A DNA stretch of 64,000 nucleotides from Anarhynchus alexandrinus (Eukaryota; Chordata; Aves; Charadriiformes; Charadriidae), in contig VUYV01000016.1 in assembly GCA_008711295.1 (NCBI GenBank), forward strand, positions 128,663-192,662, read 5' to 3'. How positions within the stretch are numbered: the stretch's first letter is position 1; the number at the start of each line of letters is the position of its first letter. Below, one piece after another: positions 47,006 to 58,959 of the stretch. The notes under the pieces were generated by a model. The model ran no database searches. It worked only from the letters and a program-made list of their open reading frames with translations, and was not told the DNA's origin. The translations under genes and the position numbers were made by a program.

Positions 47006-49369
47006 TAATTAAAAATTAGCCTGATATAATACAGTTGTTATAATACAGCCTGATTTTATTTCATTTTTTTTGGATATATGTGATGCTGCCACAATGCTCC
47101 TCATTCTCTGGTGTTGTCTCTCTCCCTACAATTCACTATAGACGGAGCCAAGGGGGAATATGCTATTGGATAATGTGCTCCATTCGAGGGTCAAACCAAA
47201 CCTTTGTGTCCACAGCTATGTGTAAACTGAGAGACCAGGAGCAATCACGGCACGCTGCAGGTTATCCCTTACTGCAGAGGAGTAGCTTCTGGGACGAATC
47301 CAGGGCTCCTCCATCCCCGGTTACCCACCCCAAGGTCTCAGTGTCATGGTTTTAGGGAGACAAGCAAGCGTGGGATGCCTCTCCCGCTGTGAGCTGTCGT
47401 CCCGCTCCCCCCGTTCCCGCTGCTGCTCGGGACCCGCAGGACGTCCCAGCACAAGATGCTCCCGATGGCAGCTGGCACCAGCCCAGCTCCCCATCAAGTG
47501 CCTGCAGCTCCTGCCCCCCTGACAAGCTCTGCTACAAATTTCCTCCCTCCTCGCCGCAGCCTTTGCTGTTTGATATTGGTTTTTGATTGAGAGATTCTTG
47601 CAGTGCGGCCAATACCTTTCAACACCCATTACTTGTGTCAGAAACTCCCCATTGCTCTGGTGACATATTTTTCTTTTCCACAAGATATTCCTGATGCGGA
47701 GAGCGATCACTTTTTTTCAAGGAAGCAGCTGAGACTCTCGGCTGCCATGAAAGTCCTGTCACCACTGACTTCAGTGTTTTACTGTAGCCTTTAACAACTA
47801 GAATATGCTAAAGCTGCCAATCAGGATTGCTCTTCCTGAAAATATGACTGTTTTTCTTGGACTTTTAGCATCTATCTTCAAGTCTGTGACTGTATGGTGT
47901 GCTCTCTAGCACCTTATGGAAAACACCAACAGGTACAAAGAAGACAGTTTGAAGCCCGGCATTCAAAAGTCCCTTCAAATCTGCCCATAACTGAGCATCT
48001 CATAAAGGTCTTCTGACTCAGAGCAAAGCCCTGAAAGAGCTCAGCTCAGTCTGAGGTTGCAATATGGCTTTATTATATACTGATATAAGAAAGCATCAAA
48101 ATGTGCTAACCAGGTGTGGCCAGGAGAGCTACCAGGTGTGATCGGAGGAGCAGGCACATCAGCCATGGGGAGGGAGACTCTGCAGCTGGACCTTACCTGC
48201 TGGGTAGGAGGTCCATTTGGGGGAAAAAGCTTGTCCGTAGCTGAGGGGTTTGCTTGCACATGGTGGTGACAGCAAGCCAGACTTTAAAACCAGGCAGCCA
48301 ACCACCAGTTGAATGAAGACCTAAGCACCAGGCTCATGGGCAGCAATAGCCCACCAGTATAACCCGCTCCATCTCACTGTTGGCACTGGTGGGAGATTTC
48401 CCGCTGACTGGTCTAACGCATCTTGACTTGTATTGGTCAGGTATTGGTCATGCTCTAAGTTAGTTACTGGAGATGCACATCATGAATGCACAAAGCAAGG
48501 CCATATGTTGAGAAGACAGAAGAGTGTCTGCATAGCATGTCTGGTACCTATCTGGCATAGAAAAAATTCCAGATCTTAAGTGCTCATTGAATTCATTTAA
48601 TAACGCGGTTGATAATCTTAATTGGAAACATGCCTTGCCAGACTTCATTGTTCCAGACAGAAAGAGGCTGTGGAGAGAAATCTGAGAGACATGAATAGTT
48701 ATTAAACATAGAGCTGAGAGCGGCAGCTCTGCAGACAGTGCAAGATGTTAGCGAGTTCCTGATGAAAGTTCCTAATTAGTGCTGAGCACTTCTGGGATAC
48801 ACAGTTCCCCTCTTCAGGAAAGAGAATGGGAACGAATCTGGCACCAGGAAAACACCTTCCATCAACTTCAGCTTGCTGTTGCCTCTAAAATAAAGCTTAA
48901 GAAAAATATGCTTTCTTATTCTGTTGCTAGGAATACCATGGTTATGGCAGATCCTTGCACCCTGCTGGAGAGAAACACCTTCTTGTCCCAGCAATATCAA
49001 CCCAGATAAGGCAGAAGGCTGGAGAGGGCATAGGCAGGTTTGGGGCACACCTGGGAACACCTGGAGCCACCAGTGGCTGCTGAAGGGCTGCTGTCACAGC
49101 TGCTATCACCTTATATCATTGTGCTTTCAGAGGGTCCAAAGCCCTTCCTGGACCAACTGACCTGGGGTTTAGCCTTGTCTCTTCCCGGTGCCTCTCCCAC
49201 AGACTAAGGACGAGTTTCAGAGGCGCCCAAGGGACTTCCAAGGGGAACTTTTGGCATCTGACTTATCCTTGATGCAGTAAACTAGGAGGTTTTCTTGTCT
49301 GGAAACCAGAAAGGTTCATCTCATTAACAGAGTATGAGCAAGGTACCATTTTAAAAGGTTGTATTAGGA
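47006..49369. other. Intergenic DNA, no gene recognised
   Basis: Unique sequence. GTATTGGTCA is duplicated at 48430-48450. A TGTCATGGTTTTAGG string at 47342-47356 resembles an LTR terminus, but no matching end was found. No gene supported. Confidence 0.5.
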
Positions 49370-49436
49370 ATTATAGAATCATAGAATATCCCAAGTTGGA
49401 AGGGACCCATAAGGATTACTGGGTCCAAATCCAAGG
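49370..49436 (-). mobile_element. CR1 non-LTR retrotransposon, 3' tail only
   Basis: Read on the plus strand the sequence is ATTATAGAATCATAGAATAT, CCCAAGTTGGAAGGGACCCA, TAAGGATTACTGGGTCCAA. This is the reverse complement of the avian CR1 3' end, including the terminal ATTCTATG-type repeat units and the conserved GGGTCC..TTCCAAC stretch. Only about 65 bp remains, consistent with the strong 5' truncation usual for CR1. It is non-coding and no reverse transcriptase sequence is present. Confidence 0.85.
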
Positions 49437-51319
49437 AAGATGGTCTTTCATTTGATTTGACTTTTCCATGACCAAAACTCCTGTTTGGGGTGGGTAGAAG
49501 AGCAGGAGACTCACCTTCTCCCATCATCCGTCCCTTTCCAAGGGAGGAGAGACTCTCCATGTGAAGAACCCTAGCCAGCACTGGCCAGAGTCCTCTGCTG
49601 TAGCCCGGTGCTCACGATGTTTTAACAAGAGGCCCCACAAATATTTAACTCCAGCAAAGGGAGAAAACCTGGTGTAGTGGGGTGGGATGGATATGTTTGC
49701 TGAGAAGAGAGGGTGAAAGACTGTGGAATTTATTGATTGGATTCCCGGTGAAACACAAATGCCTTCTCATAACCCAGGAGTAGATAATGGCTTGGCAAAC
49801 AAGTACGTACTGAGTGCACTTGGCTGGAGGTATTTATGTTTTGTCCCAGGGAACTGAAAGGAGAGGGAAAGGTGAGGACCCCGTTTCGCTGTCCAAGGAT
49901 GCCCTCTCATCTGAAGGGGGTGGGCGCATTCCTGGGGGGGACGAGCTGCTCCCTGGAGGGTCTCCCTGCAGTGCAGGGCCTCTGTGGCAAACCCTGCCTG
50001 CTCCTGAAGCCCGGGCAGCAGCTTCATTAAGGATGCTTGGGCTTGAGTTCAGCATCCCCATCAAGTGCAAGTCATGTGCATCTCTGCCGAATTACTGCTG
50101 GTCCTTCTTGTTGCAGGGGAGCTGGGAGAATGGCCAAGAAGTGGGAGCTGGGGAAAGGAGATGCCCATTAGCACCACTGGTTTCACTTGTTTTCCTCCCA
50201 TCCTTCCAGCCGGCATTGCTGTGGGTGGTGCTGAGCTTCTGGAGTGCGTGGTACCTTGCTCTGCTGTCAACCAGCATCTCTGCTTTTAGTCCTCTATCAT
50301 GAGGGTGTAAAAGGAAAACTGGCAATTTTCTTTGAAAAGCCAGCAATTCATGAACCCCATTTGGGGGAAAAAAGCTTTATCTATTGGATAAAATTTAGAA
50401 TTACCTTTTTATTTTATTTTGCAAAATGAAAATCATTTCTAGATAGAGAGAGGGGTTTTTCCCCATTTCTGTCTTCTTTTCTAAGCATCGCAGCAAAGCC
50501 CCTGACTCTTGGGAATGTAATTTTCTGCCCAGATTTCCTGGACACAGAGAAGAAAGCATCCACCCAAGAGCACACTGAGGCTTCCTGATCCCTCTGGTGT
50601 GTCTCTGCTGGAGCTGCTGGTACTCCACACCAGCCTCGGGGTGCTAGCAGCACTCCAGTTTAAACCAGTTAGCGACTGGAGGAGGCACAGCTGGGAACAG
50701 CACTTCTGCTGTTGGTCACCAAAGTTGAGGGCAGCGACTTTGTCAGCAAGAGTGCAGAGGCGCAACATCTGGCTGGGTGAATTTTCAGGTAAAGCAAGCT
50801 CTGCCTAAATGTACGCACCAAGAAAGGGTTTCCCCCAAAAGTTGCGAGAAGGCTGGTGGCCGGGTGTCTGCCTTGCAGGCATGTTCACCCACTCTCCCCC
50901 TCCCTATCTCCATAGAGACACCATTGTCTGCTCATGCCTGCCGCAAGCTTTTTTTCACTTTTTTTTCTTGTCTTTTCTTTTTTTAAAAAAACCCAATATT
51001 TATTTTCTTTCCCCCCCCTCTCCAGTCTGTGCATTTGCATGCAAATCACCCAAATTTCCATCTCGTAAACACCACCTCTCTAAAAGTGGGCAGACGTGGG
51101 GCCGGTCAAGAACATCCCGATGGAGATGCTGCACCCGACCTCAATTCAGCGGCCGCTCCTCGCTGCTGCCAGCAAACCGAGCTGGTCCGGGAGCAAACCT
51201 CACCCCATGCCCGCTCTCGGGATGATTCCCACCCTGCTCCCTTCGCCAGGAGTTTTTGCAACCCTTGCCTGCCTTTTGTACAGGCAGGGATGTCAGGACA
51301 GGTGCAGGCAGGAGGATTT

Positions 51320-51349
51320 GGGGGGGTAGGAGGGTGTGGGGGAAAGGGG
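51320..51349 (+). other. G-quadruplex-forming G-run cluster
   Basis: Four G-runs of at least three bases (7, 3, 5 and 4) are separated by loops of 3-6 bases or fewer, fitting the simple quadruplex pattern. Confidence 0.5.
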
Positions 51350-51648
51350 ACAAGACTGACCTTTAAAGTTTTGTTCCAGCTATGTCTTCCTGCTGAAAGC
51401 ATACCGGCTTACACAAATAACTTTTGACCTCCGGCCCCCTCGCTTGTGTCGCAGCATTGTGCCAGGAGCATTTGTCTCGGGGCTGTGACACATGGCCTTT
51501 TTGTCTGGGGGTGCGAGTGAAGGCTGGGGCATTGCGACTGCCTAGGTAGTGAGTTATTAGCGCGCCGCCTTCTCCTTTAGCAGCCCCTCTTTGTGGATGC
51601 AGGAGCAGACAACGGAGAATGCAGCTGGAAGGAAAAGAATTAAGGAGT

Positions 51649-51652
<4 letters not shown>

Positions 51653-51682
<30 letters not shown>

Positions 51683-51710
51683 AAAAAAAGAAAAAAGAAA
51701 AAAAGAAAAG
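51653..51710. repeat. Poly-A (27 nt) followed by A/G-rich tract
   Basis: Twenty-seven consecutive A residues, then GGAAAAAAAAG-type purine repeats. Possibly an old retroposon tail, but no body can be recognised upstream. Confidence 0.8.
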
Positions 51711-51792
51711 TTGCATTGCGATTTTTCAGCTCTGGTTGCGCTGGCCGGCAGCAGAGTTAATGCTTTCATCCCGTGGAGCGGGTTTTCAGCAA

Positions 51793-51920
51793 GGGTAAAT
51801 TAGTGGGGATGCGGTGACATCCATAGGGCTACGCTGAGTTACACCATTTTACGAGCTGACCCGGGGCCCCGGGGGGGAACGGTGCCAATTTACACCAGCT
51901 GAGGGTCTGCCCTTTCAGCA
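51793..51920. repeat. Diverged repeat with two TTACACCA arms
   Basis: Two arm-like segments occur in tandem: GGGCTACGCTGAGTTACACC near 51826-51845 and CCAATTTACACCAGCTGAGG near 51885-51904, followed by GTCTGCCC. They share TTACACCAG and CAGCTG words with 4523-4602 and 5475-5542. Probably one or two worn copies of the same family. Confidence 0.45.
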
Positions 51921-53910
51921 TCGCCGCTGTGAGAGCCACCACAAATCAACATCTCGTGCCTGCACGTCGGGCGCGTCTTATCGAAACACTTGATTTGCCT
52001 TGGAAAACGTTCCCGGCGTTCGCCGGCATCCCCCGCGCAAGCAGCCCACGCCAGGGCTGCTGCAGACAGGAGTTATAGGGCCAATCTCGGCAGGCCGGTG
52101 TGATTCATGCCCACCCAGGAGGCGGCTGGAGGCATCCTTGCACAAGAGGAATGTGCCTGTTTTCAAGACAAATATGGTCTTCATAACTCAGAGGATGTTA
52201 TAAGATGCTACTGGAGCAGCGGCGGTGTGACATGGGGGCTGCATCCCCTCCTAAATCCCTGAGCAGGCAGGTGCTGTAGCTACGAAGGAGGAATAGAGGT
52301 GCTTGGGAAGCTGATGGGGGAAAGCTGCCTTTCACAGCACGCGCCTTATGGATGCAAAGGGCTGGGATAAGGCCAGCGTTTCGGAGGGCCTGTTTCAGCC
52401 CTTCAGAAGCAGCAGGAGATGCCGCCTCTCCTCTTGGCTTGCTGAAAGCCGCAGGCCTCTTCAAAGAGCTGGAGGAATAGGGGTTTACAGGATTATCCCT
52501 AAGCACCTGCAGACCTTTGTGAGCCCGGTCCGTGGCTCAAAATGGTATGATTCATCCGTAACTTACACCCCAATTAGTCGGCAAGTGCTTCTAGTTTTAG
52601 CAACAGGGTGTTGGGTTGGCCTCCGGCTAGCGCCACCGGGGACCACGATGCCACCGTGGCACATGGTGGGCTCCCCTTCGCTCTGCCCCAAGGCAATCCT
52701 GCTGTGCCGCAGGTTCCTCCACTTGCCTCATCAGACAGGTCTTCCCACCTGCCTTTTTCAAGGCTGTGCATTATTTACTGTTATTTTGTCACATCCCTAC
52801 TTTCCCATTTCTTTCCAAAATTCAACATCATCATCATTTTCAGCCTCTTTATATCAGAGTCCTAATAAGATAACATCAGCTTTAATTTTCCCCGTTCTTC
52901 CTTCAGACTCGGAATGCTCCTCAAAAAGCAAACCCACTCTTTCTGAGGCCTCCGGGCGCTCTGCTGTTGGTATAATACTGCCTTTACGAGTCACTGTAAT
53001 ATGTACGGTACCAACCTTACAACATAAGCACATAAGCTGCCTGTTATTTCTTTTTTTTTTATCCTTCTAAAAGGATTATTTCAAAGCCAATTTTTATAAT
53101 TGCATCCCAGATAAAGAGCGTGTCCCCCAGGGGTGTTTATTGAGGGGAGCAAGGAAAGCATGGCAAGTACGGTGTGCTCGCTCACCATGGCGTTCGGAGC
53201 ATCCCGCAGCTCTCCCTGCCAGCTTAACAGCTGGAATGATGCCCTGCTTTTCCAAAGGCGACCTCCAACTCCTGCTTCTTGGGATTGCACCTTACTAGGT
53301 GGTACTGTTGGCCATCTGAAATCCAGAGGAACCCTGCTGCACAGCAGAAAACGAACATTTCGTTTGAAGGTGCCCCCCAAAAAAACTCTGAGCCATCGCA
53401 GGCCACTGCTTGCATGATGAAGGAAAATAAAGATTATTTCATAAAAGTCAGGCCCATTTAATTTTGTAGCATTTAAGTCAGCGAAAATGCATCGGACAAT
53501 TATATTGCACTTAATACTCGGATAATGGAACAATGAAAGATGTATGTTTGCATTTTGTAAAATTAAACTGTATGCAGTTATTTATCTTTTACCTTAATTG
53601 TTTGAGCTTGTTTCTAATGTAAACTGTTGTAATTTTAAATAAATATAATAGAAAAAACTTTCCTAGGTATCGGAAATCCAGAGTAAATTTACTTTGCAAA
53701 TAGGCTTTGTTAGGTATGTTTTATGCTGAGGATCTTGAACTGACACTTTCATTCAAAAATATTTTGAATACTTCAGTAAAGGCTCTATCATTCGTGGTAG
53801 GCTGTGGAGAGCTTCAGAAGAGGAGAGTACCTGGCTGGGTGAAGGACTGCAGGTGTGATGAACCCCACAGCAGGTCCGGCATGCTCATTGACCAAGAAAG
53901 TGCAAGGTGG
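51921..53910. other. No recognised gene; contains the longest open frame in the window
   Basis: The frame at 52348-53070 (plus, 240 codons) is the longest in the window. Its translation has no recognised domain and ends in a run of Leu/Phe from T-rich DNA. AT-rich unique sequence follows at 53480-53700. No exon boundaries make a coherent gene. Confidence 0.4.
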
Positions 53911-53982
53911 TGCCGGATCCTGCAACCGAGGTGTATTGGGAGCCCTGAGGTCAGATCCTGCAAACAGGGATCCCTGTGCCTA
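53911..53982. repeat. Possible relic repeat with two direct GATCCTGCAA arms
   Basis: GGATCCTGCAACCGAGG and AGATCCTGCAAACAGGG lie about 37 bp apart in the same orientation, with ATTGGGA between them. The words resemble arms of old inverted-repeat elements, but the direct orientation is odd. Confidence 0.3.
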
Positions 53983-54702
53983 AGGAGGCTGAAGTGAGCT
54001 CCTGTGGATGGCTGTAAACCTGATGGTCCTGGGTGCTCCAGCTCTTGACTTGTTGACCTTTGTATCGCTCCTCTACAGGAGGTGCATAAAAATAGGACTG
54101 AGGCATGGTGGGGCCTGTTTTACGGGGCCATGTCATATGTGGTTTGGGTGGTTGAAAGCGCAGGACTGCAGGTCTTTCATCTTTCATTGCACCACAGCCA
54201 AATATTAATGGTTTGGAAAACATGCCCAAGCGTGTCTTCATGATGCCATCGGGCATCTGAACGCTTGCTTTGGTCTGGGCAATGGCTTTAGGACTCCCAG
54301 CAGCGAGCGTTGATGTTAGGATAACTTTTTCAATGAAGTCTATCATCATGCCATGTAAAATCCCAATTATCTGTACTGGGAAAGTACAGTTACTGCTTTG
54401 TAGCTCTTTGAGGAGTTTTAGAGATGATCTTGGTTAAGCCCAAGATGTTGAGTAAGGAGGTGAATGCAAGTGTTGACTTAGCCCTAAGGGGTTGTTATAA
54501 ATGTGTCTGTTTGTTTTTCCAGTACCTCGAGGGAAGGCTCCAACAAAGGAAACGCGCTGGGTTGAAAGGTAACTCAAGTGATTAATGACATATACATTCA
54601 GCATGACGTCTTTATCATGGGGTGGTCTTATTGATTTCGAGTTGAGCAACCTGGGAAGTGGAAAAAGAGGTTGTAAAAGTGAAAGCCCTGTGAAAATTAA
54701 TT
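53951..54702 (-). pseudogene. Minus-strand reading frame with a single internal stop, product unknown
   Basis: One minus-strand frame stays open from 54702 down to 53951 except for a TAA at 54434-54436, giving about 250 codons with one stop. The downstream part (from ATG at 54349) encodes 132 residues of mixed, protein-like composition, with a Pro/Lys/Tyr-rich stretch containing MPQSYFYAPPVEERYKG at about residues 82-98. The upstream part includes FVGAFPRGTGKTNRHIYNNP. An acceptor-like sequence (CTCTTTTTCCACTTCCCAG on the minus strand) sits at about 54651-54670. I do not recognise the family. It may be a decayed gene, retrocopy or viral relic, or a chance frame. Confidence 0.25.
54523..54568 (+). 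other. Candidate exon, 46 nt, unknown gene
   Basis: Preceded by a good acceptor (GTCTGTTTGTTTTTCCAG) and followed by a near-consensus donor (GAAAG/GTAACTC). One frame is open and reads PRGKAPTKETRWVE. It lies opposite the minus-strand frame described above, so at most one of the two is likely to be real coding sequence. No partner exon is identified. Confidence 0.22.
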
Positions 54703-55723
54703 AATTGCCGAAACAAAAGTGTCAGCCTTCCTCACGTACCTGGAATTCGGCGGGCAGTCCCATCTTGCAGGGTTCTTGTGGCAGCTCTGTAAATCATGAC
54801 TGATGTTTCTTTCATAGCGTGCAGTGAGTCAAAAAAGGTAAAATAGGAATGCTGGTGTTGGTTTGGGCTTGTTAGCTGCATATGCCAAGAGGATTTTTTG
54901 GATGACTGCAGCCCTCTTGACAAAGGAAATGCATCAGGGAGAGTTTAAGCTGGGTCAGAGCCCCAGCAGATGTGCCCATGGGTTGACTTGGACTGGTTAG
55001 CTCTAAAGCTTTTCTGCGGAGGAGCCAGTTCCCAGTTCCTACACTGTAACCATCCCTGATGCTCCAGCAAGGTTACTGAGGCAGGACTAAGCTTGTACAC
55101 ATCAGGTACGGGCACTTCTAAAACCTGGTCCCAAAGACCTGCATCAAGTCCTCTAGGATCGTAACAACTTGGCTTTGGGGTCAAGGATCCCAGACAGTCA
55201 GATGTTATGCTTGATTTCCCTGGAACCAGCTATGTACATGATGAAAACAAGAAGGTGCCAGGAGGAAAATACCCTTGAATGTCAGCTTTGTAGGGAATAG
55301 GCGAATTCTATGCAAATGAGGGCCCCTATTATCTCTAAGGTGGCATGAAACCATCAAACACCCATCAGAAATTTCCTCTGGAAGCCTCGGCTGAGCCGAG
55401 GCCCTGTTGCTGAGCCACCTCTCAGCAGCTAAAACGATGCCGCCGGTCCCTCTGCACCCCCTCGGCGGCGGCTGCTGCTCTTCTTTGCCTTCGGTTCCTT
55501 TAGATGGCACCATCCTCCTGCGCTGGTGCCGCGCTGGAGCCCGTCTCAATTAGTATTCACACTGCAAAAAGAGGAAAATTCCTTCATTACGGGGCGGCGG
55601 GTAGTGCGGCGGTAATTGAGGTGGTGTCAGCAACTCCATTATAAGCCCTGGTTTCCACTGGGGGGGAAGGTTCACAGTTGCAATGCCAAAAGCCCAGAGC
55701 ATCTGCCTTCCTCCTTTTTATAG
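54703..55723. other. Intergenic DNA, no gene recognised
   Basis: Unique sequence with a CpG-containing part near 55430-55560. Open frames are unsupported. Confidence 0.5.
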
Positions 55724-55750
55724 GTATCATTGGGCAGGATTATGCTTCAG
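55724..55750 (+). other. Candidate 27-nt micro-exon
   Basis: The segment follows a pyrimidine tract ending TCCTCCTTTTTATAG and ends at CAG/GTATGA. Its length is a multiple of three and all-codon reading VSLGRIMLQ is open; the second frame reads IIGQDYAS. A TGC lies within the upstream tract, a feature known for neuronal micro-exons. There is no partner exon in sight, so this remains speculative. Confidence 0.18.
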
Positions 55751-57879
55751 GTATGACCTTCCCATATGGCATAAGCAGCCTACGGGACCGGTCCTGGTTT
55801 GGGGAGATCGGTACAAGATGTGAAAGCCAGTGGGATTACGCCAGCTACAGAGCTGGGCTTTCTGCTAGGAAGAAATTGGAACGGGCAGCAAAGGGTGTCC
55901 CAGACCACAGGCCCCATCTGGAGCCCACTGAGGTACCAGGGGACAGGCTGAGACAGAGTGGCCATGGTGTCCTCCAGGGCAGCCCCGAGGGGTGAGGAGC
56001 ACCCGGTCCCATGCACACGCGTGTTCTGGGTGCTCTCCCGGCCACCTGGGAGCAGGAGGATTAAAGCAGAGGGTTTGGACCATCGCGTATGTGGTCGGTC
56101 TATAGGGACCATCCTCACTTGAATTAATGGGCCTTTCTTCATCAGGTGTCCTCTTGATTTCTGCCTGGGATCTGAACGTCAGCAAAGTCCAAATCCTCCT
56201 TTAGCAAATCCCACCTTGTGCTTTGCACTCCGGGAAACAGGCTCTTGCCTTTCTTGCTGGGAAAGTAGCTCATCTCCGAAGAGCACCTGTAACATCATCA
56301 TCGCTAGGGCCCATCTGGCAGAGCCCTCGCTCATACCTTGTCAGATTAAAGCGCAGAAATAGCAGGTATGACATTTGCAAAGAGGATAGATAGAGCCATG
56401 GCAAGTTGCCTTCATGAGCAAAGGGATTCAAAAGGAGGGAAAGTCGAACCCGGGCAGGTTTTACCCAGGTCACTTGGGCTCAAAGAGAGCTACCGAGTGA
56501 CCATCGCACCAGGGCAGTTACCCACCAGAGGAAATCCAGGAAAGGGCTGCGGATGCTGGTACCTGCCCTACAGCAACCCCAGTAAAGTGCAGGACCAAGG
56601 GGCAGATGTCCCCTTGGGCAGGGAAGAAGAGGAAAGTGACAGTTTTCTTTCTTTCAAAAACTCCTTTTATCTCTCTTAAAAACAAAAAATCATGATAGTT
56701 TTGAAAATATGGAGAAATAATCTCATTTGTGATTCAAAATTTAGTGAAAATGCGGCCGGCAGGTGTAGGGAACCCTGGGTCTTTCTCTCAGTAACTTTTT
56801 CCCCCTCCTGGGATTTTTTTTTTATTTAAATACAACATCAAAATCAACAACACATGAATCTTTTTACCCAGCAGAATATGATTTTCCCCAGCTAGGGAGG
56901 AGGTGTCCCCTCCCTCCCCTGAAAGGCAAAATGCCCCTTCTGCTAATTCTTGGCTGCCCTGAAACAATGCAGCAGCGGGGAATTCCCGGGGTCAGCCCAA
57001 ATCCCTTGTTCTCCCAGCCTGCTCCCGGCCCCCAGGAGCTGCAGCCTTGTTCAGGCTTTTAGAAGTGCAAATAATCTCTATAAATGGGGGGAACAGATCA
57101 AGCGATGGGGCAGGAGCCCTCCCCACGCAGCCTGGGAGGGCACGGGGCTGTCCCAGGGAAGAGCTGCCTCTCCCTGGTTTTTTTCATCTGCTTTGGTTTA
57201 TTTTTTCCTGAATTTTATATTTTTTTTTTTTTGCTGTTTTCTATCGAGGGGTTAGGCTGGGAGCTCTGAAGCAAGCGGTGCACAGGGGTTGTAGCTCCAT
57301 AGGGTCTCTCCCCTATACATCAGGGACCAAACCCCGGGCTGACGGGTCTCAGGGCTCTGCCTCCGCACCCGTCCCTGCTCCGCGGCTCCCCGAGGGGGAC
57401 TGAAACAGTCCCCACATGGTATCACAAGGCCTTTTGGCTTTGCAAGGTTCCCTCATTAAATCGATGCTCATGAATTAAAAAAGGATCCTAAATGCGTTCT
57501 GGGCCCAGGTGAATGGTAATTGCAGAATGTTGCCGTTACAGCTGTGGTTTGGGCTGTGGTTAAAGCAGGGATCAGACCCAAATACGTGGTGTGGGCACCA
57601 GAGCCCGGGGGAACTGGGGCATCACCCAGACTTGGTATGTTTTACTCATGTTTATACCATCTGAGAGTGAAGGGTCCACTTGTGGAGTAGCACCGACAGG
57701 AGAACAGTTCCTACGATCCGGCCCCTGGAAACGCAATTTCTAGGCAGTCGAAATAAGCATTAAAATATAGATGTTTCTACTAACAAATAAGCAAACCCCA
57801 CTCACAACCCCAATCCGCAGCAAGACCAGCGACCCCGCACGAGTCGCCTTTATTTCCCTCTGCCTTTTGTTCCCCTCCA
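55751..57879. other. Intergenic DNA, no gene recognised
   Basis: Average unique sequence with T-runs near 56813-56825 and 57221-57233. A GTTTATACCATCTGAGAGTG word at 57650-57669 weakly resembles the TTACACCAG repeat arm. No gene is called. Confidence 0.5.
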
Positions 57880-58180
57880 GCCTTTGTCTCTGCCGAGCCC
57901 ACGCCGCTCCCGGGGATGGGGACGGGGCTGCCGCCGCAGACGCCGGTGCCCAGGCTCTGCCAGGACCAGCCGCCGGCAGGGCTGCCGCCGGGGCAACGAG
58001 GACCCCTGCCCACCCTGCCTTCCCCAGCCCAGGGGGGCCCTCCGGCCTTTTTACCTCGCCCGGGGTCCGTATGGAGCCCAATCAGACCCCTTTGCTCGCC
58101 GTCTGCTCCTTCCATCCCGGTCCCGTGCCTTGCGGGCAGCTCGGCATTTCGGGGGAGAGCCCACGGCATCGTTGCAACAG
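57880..58180. promoter_or_regulatory. GC-rich, CpG-containing patch
   Basis: Dense in GCCGCCG/CCGCCGGC words, preceded by a TTGTTCCCCTCCAG acceptor-like string at about 57867-57880. The plus-strand frame through it is proline-rich because of CC-rich composition and is not a recognised protein. It could be a CpG island or a GC-rich exon; sequence alone does not decide. Confidence 0.3.
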
Positions 58181-58959
58181 CCGATCTATTTAGTTACCTG
58201 GAAAAATAGATTATGCTTCCTCTTGCTTCTGTGTGTCCGTGCCGGCTACTTTCTTATTTATTTGTTCAGTCATTTTCCCTCGTCTCTCTGTTAAATACAC
58301 AAAGTCATTCATTAAGCACCGTGCTCCTCGTTTTGACCCTTTATTAGGCATCGCTTAGCTGACAGCGGGAGAAAATCTCCGTTCCTTTCGACATTTATTT
58401 TTCCTTTTGGATGATTTGACGGAGCAGGGGGAAAAAAAATGCTCAGCGTAGTTTAAAAAGGCTGGAAGTATTGCTGTGCAGTGGAAGAATTCCCATTAAC
58501 CATTAAAGTTTCATATTTCTTCCCCTCAACTACAAACCCCGGGGCAGCAGAAAAGAAAGAAAGGGCTGTCGAATTATGTGCGCAACCTGAAGTGCAGTTA
58601 TTTGTAGGTGAAGTTGGGTAAAGCACGAGTGTAAATTTAGGGAGAGGGAAAGAATAACAGCCAGGAGGTTAAAAAAAAACTGTTGGAAAAAAACCAAAAT
58701 ACCAAACGTAGCATTTTAACATAATTTTGGCCAAATCAATTTGCCCTCCCCGCATTAACGCCCCCCGCCCGCTGCAGCGCGGAGTTTGCAACTCCTCGGA
58801 TTTTCCCTTGAGCTTGTGGCTGGAAGAAGGAGCCGTGATTTAGGGAACAGCCTCGGCGGGGGAGGCTCCTTCCCTTTCCCACCCGCTTGCCGGCTACAAA
58901 GCCGCGGAGATTTTCATTTCGGAGTCGATCGGAACAATTTTGTCCCGGCGACCCTGCTG
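58181..58959. other. Unique sequence, no gene recognised
   Basis: AT-rich, with A-runs at about 58670-58693 and a CpG-containing patch near 58755-58920. No supported exon. Confidence 0.45.

Larger units (their letters stand above)
49437..51792. other. Intergenic DNA, no gene recognised
   Basis: Includes a second G-run cluster at 51320-51349, the A/G tract at 51653-51710 and a T-rich stretch near 50949-50986. No supported gene. Confidence 0.5.

Noticed and set aside
47342..47356. LTR start-like TGTCATGGTTTTAGG
   Set aside because: No matching CA-ending terminus, TATA box or target duplication was found.
57916..58209. Proline-rich open frame in GC-rich patch
   Set aside because: Three frames are open together because of GC content; the Pro/Gly bias follows from CCN/GGN codons.
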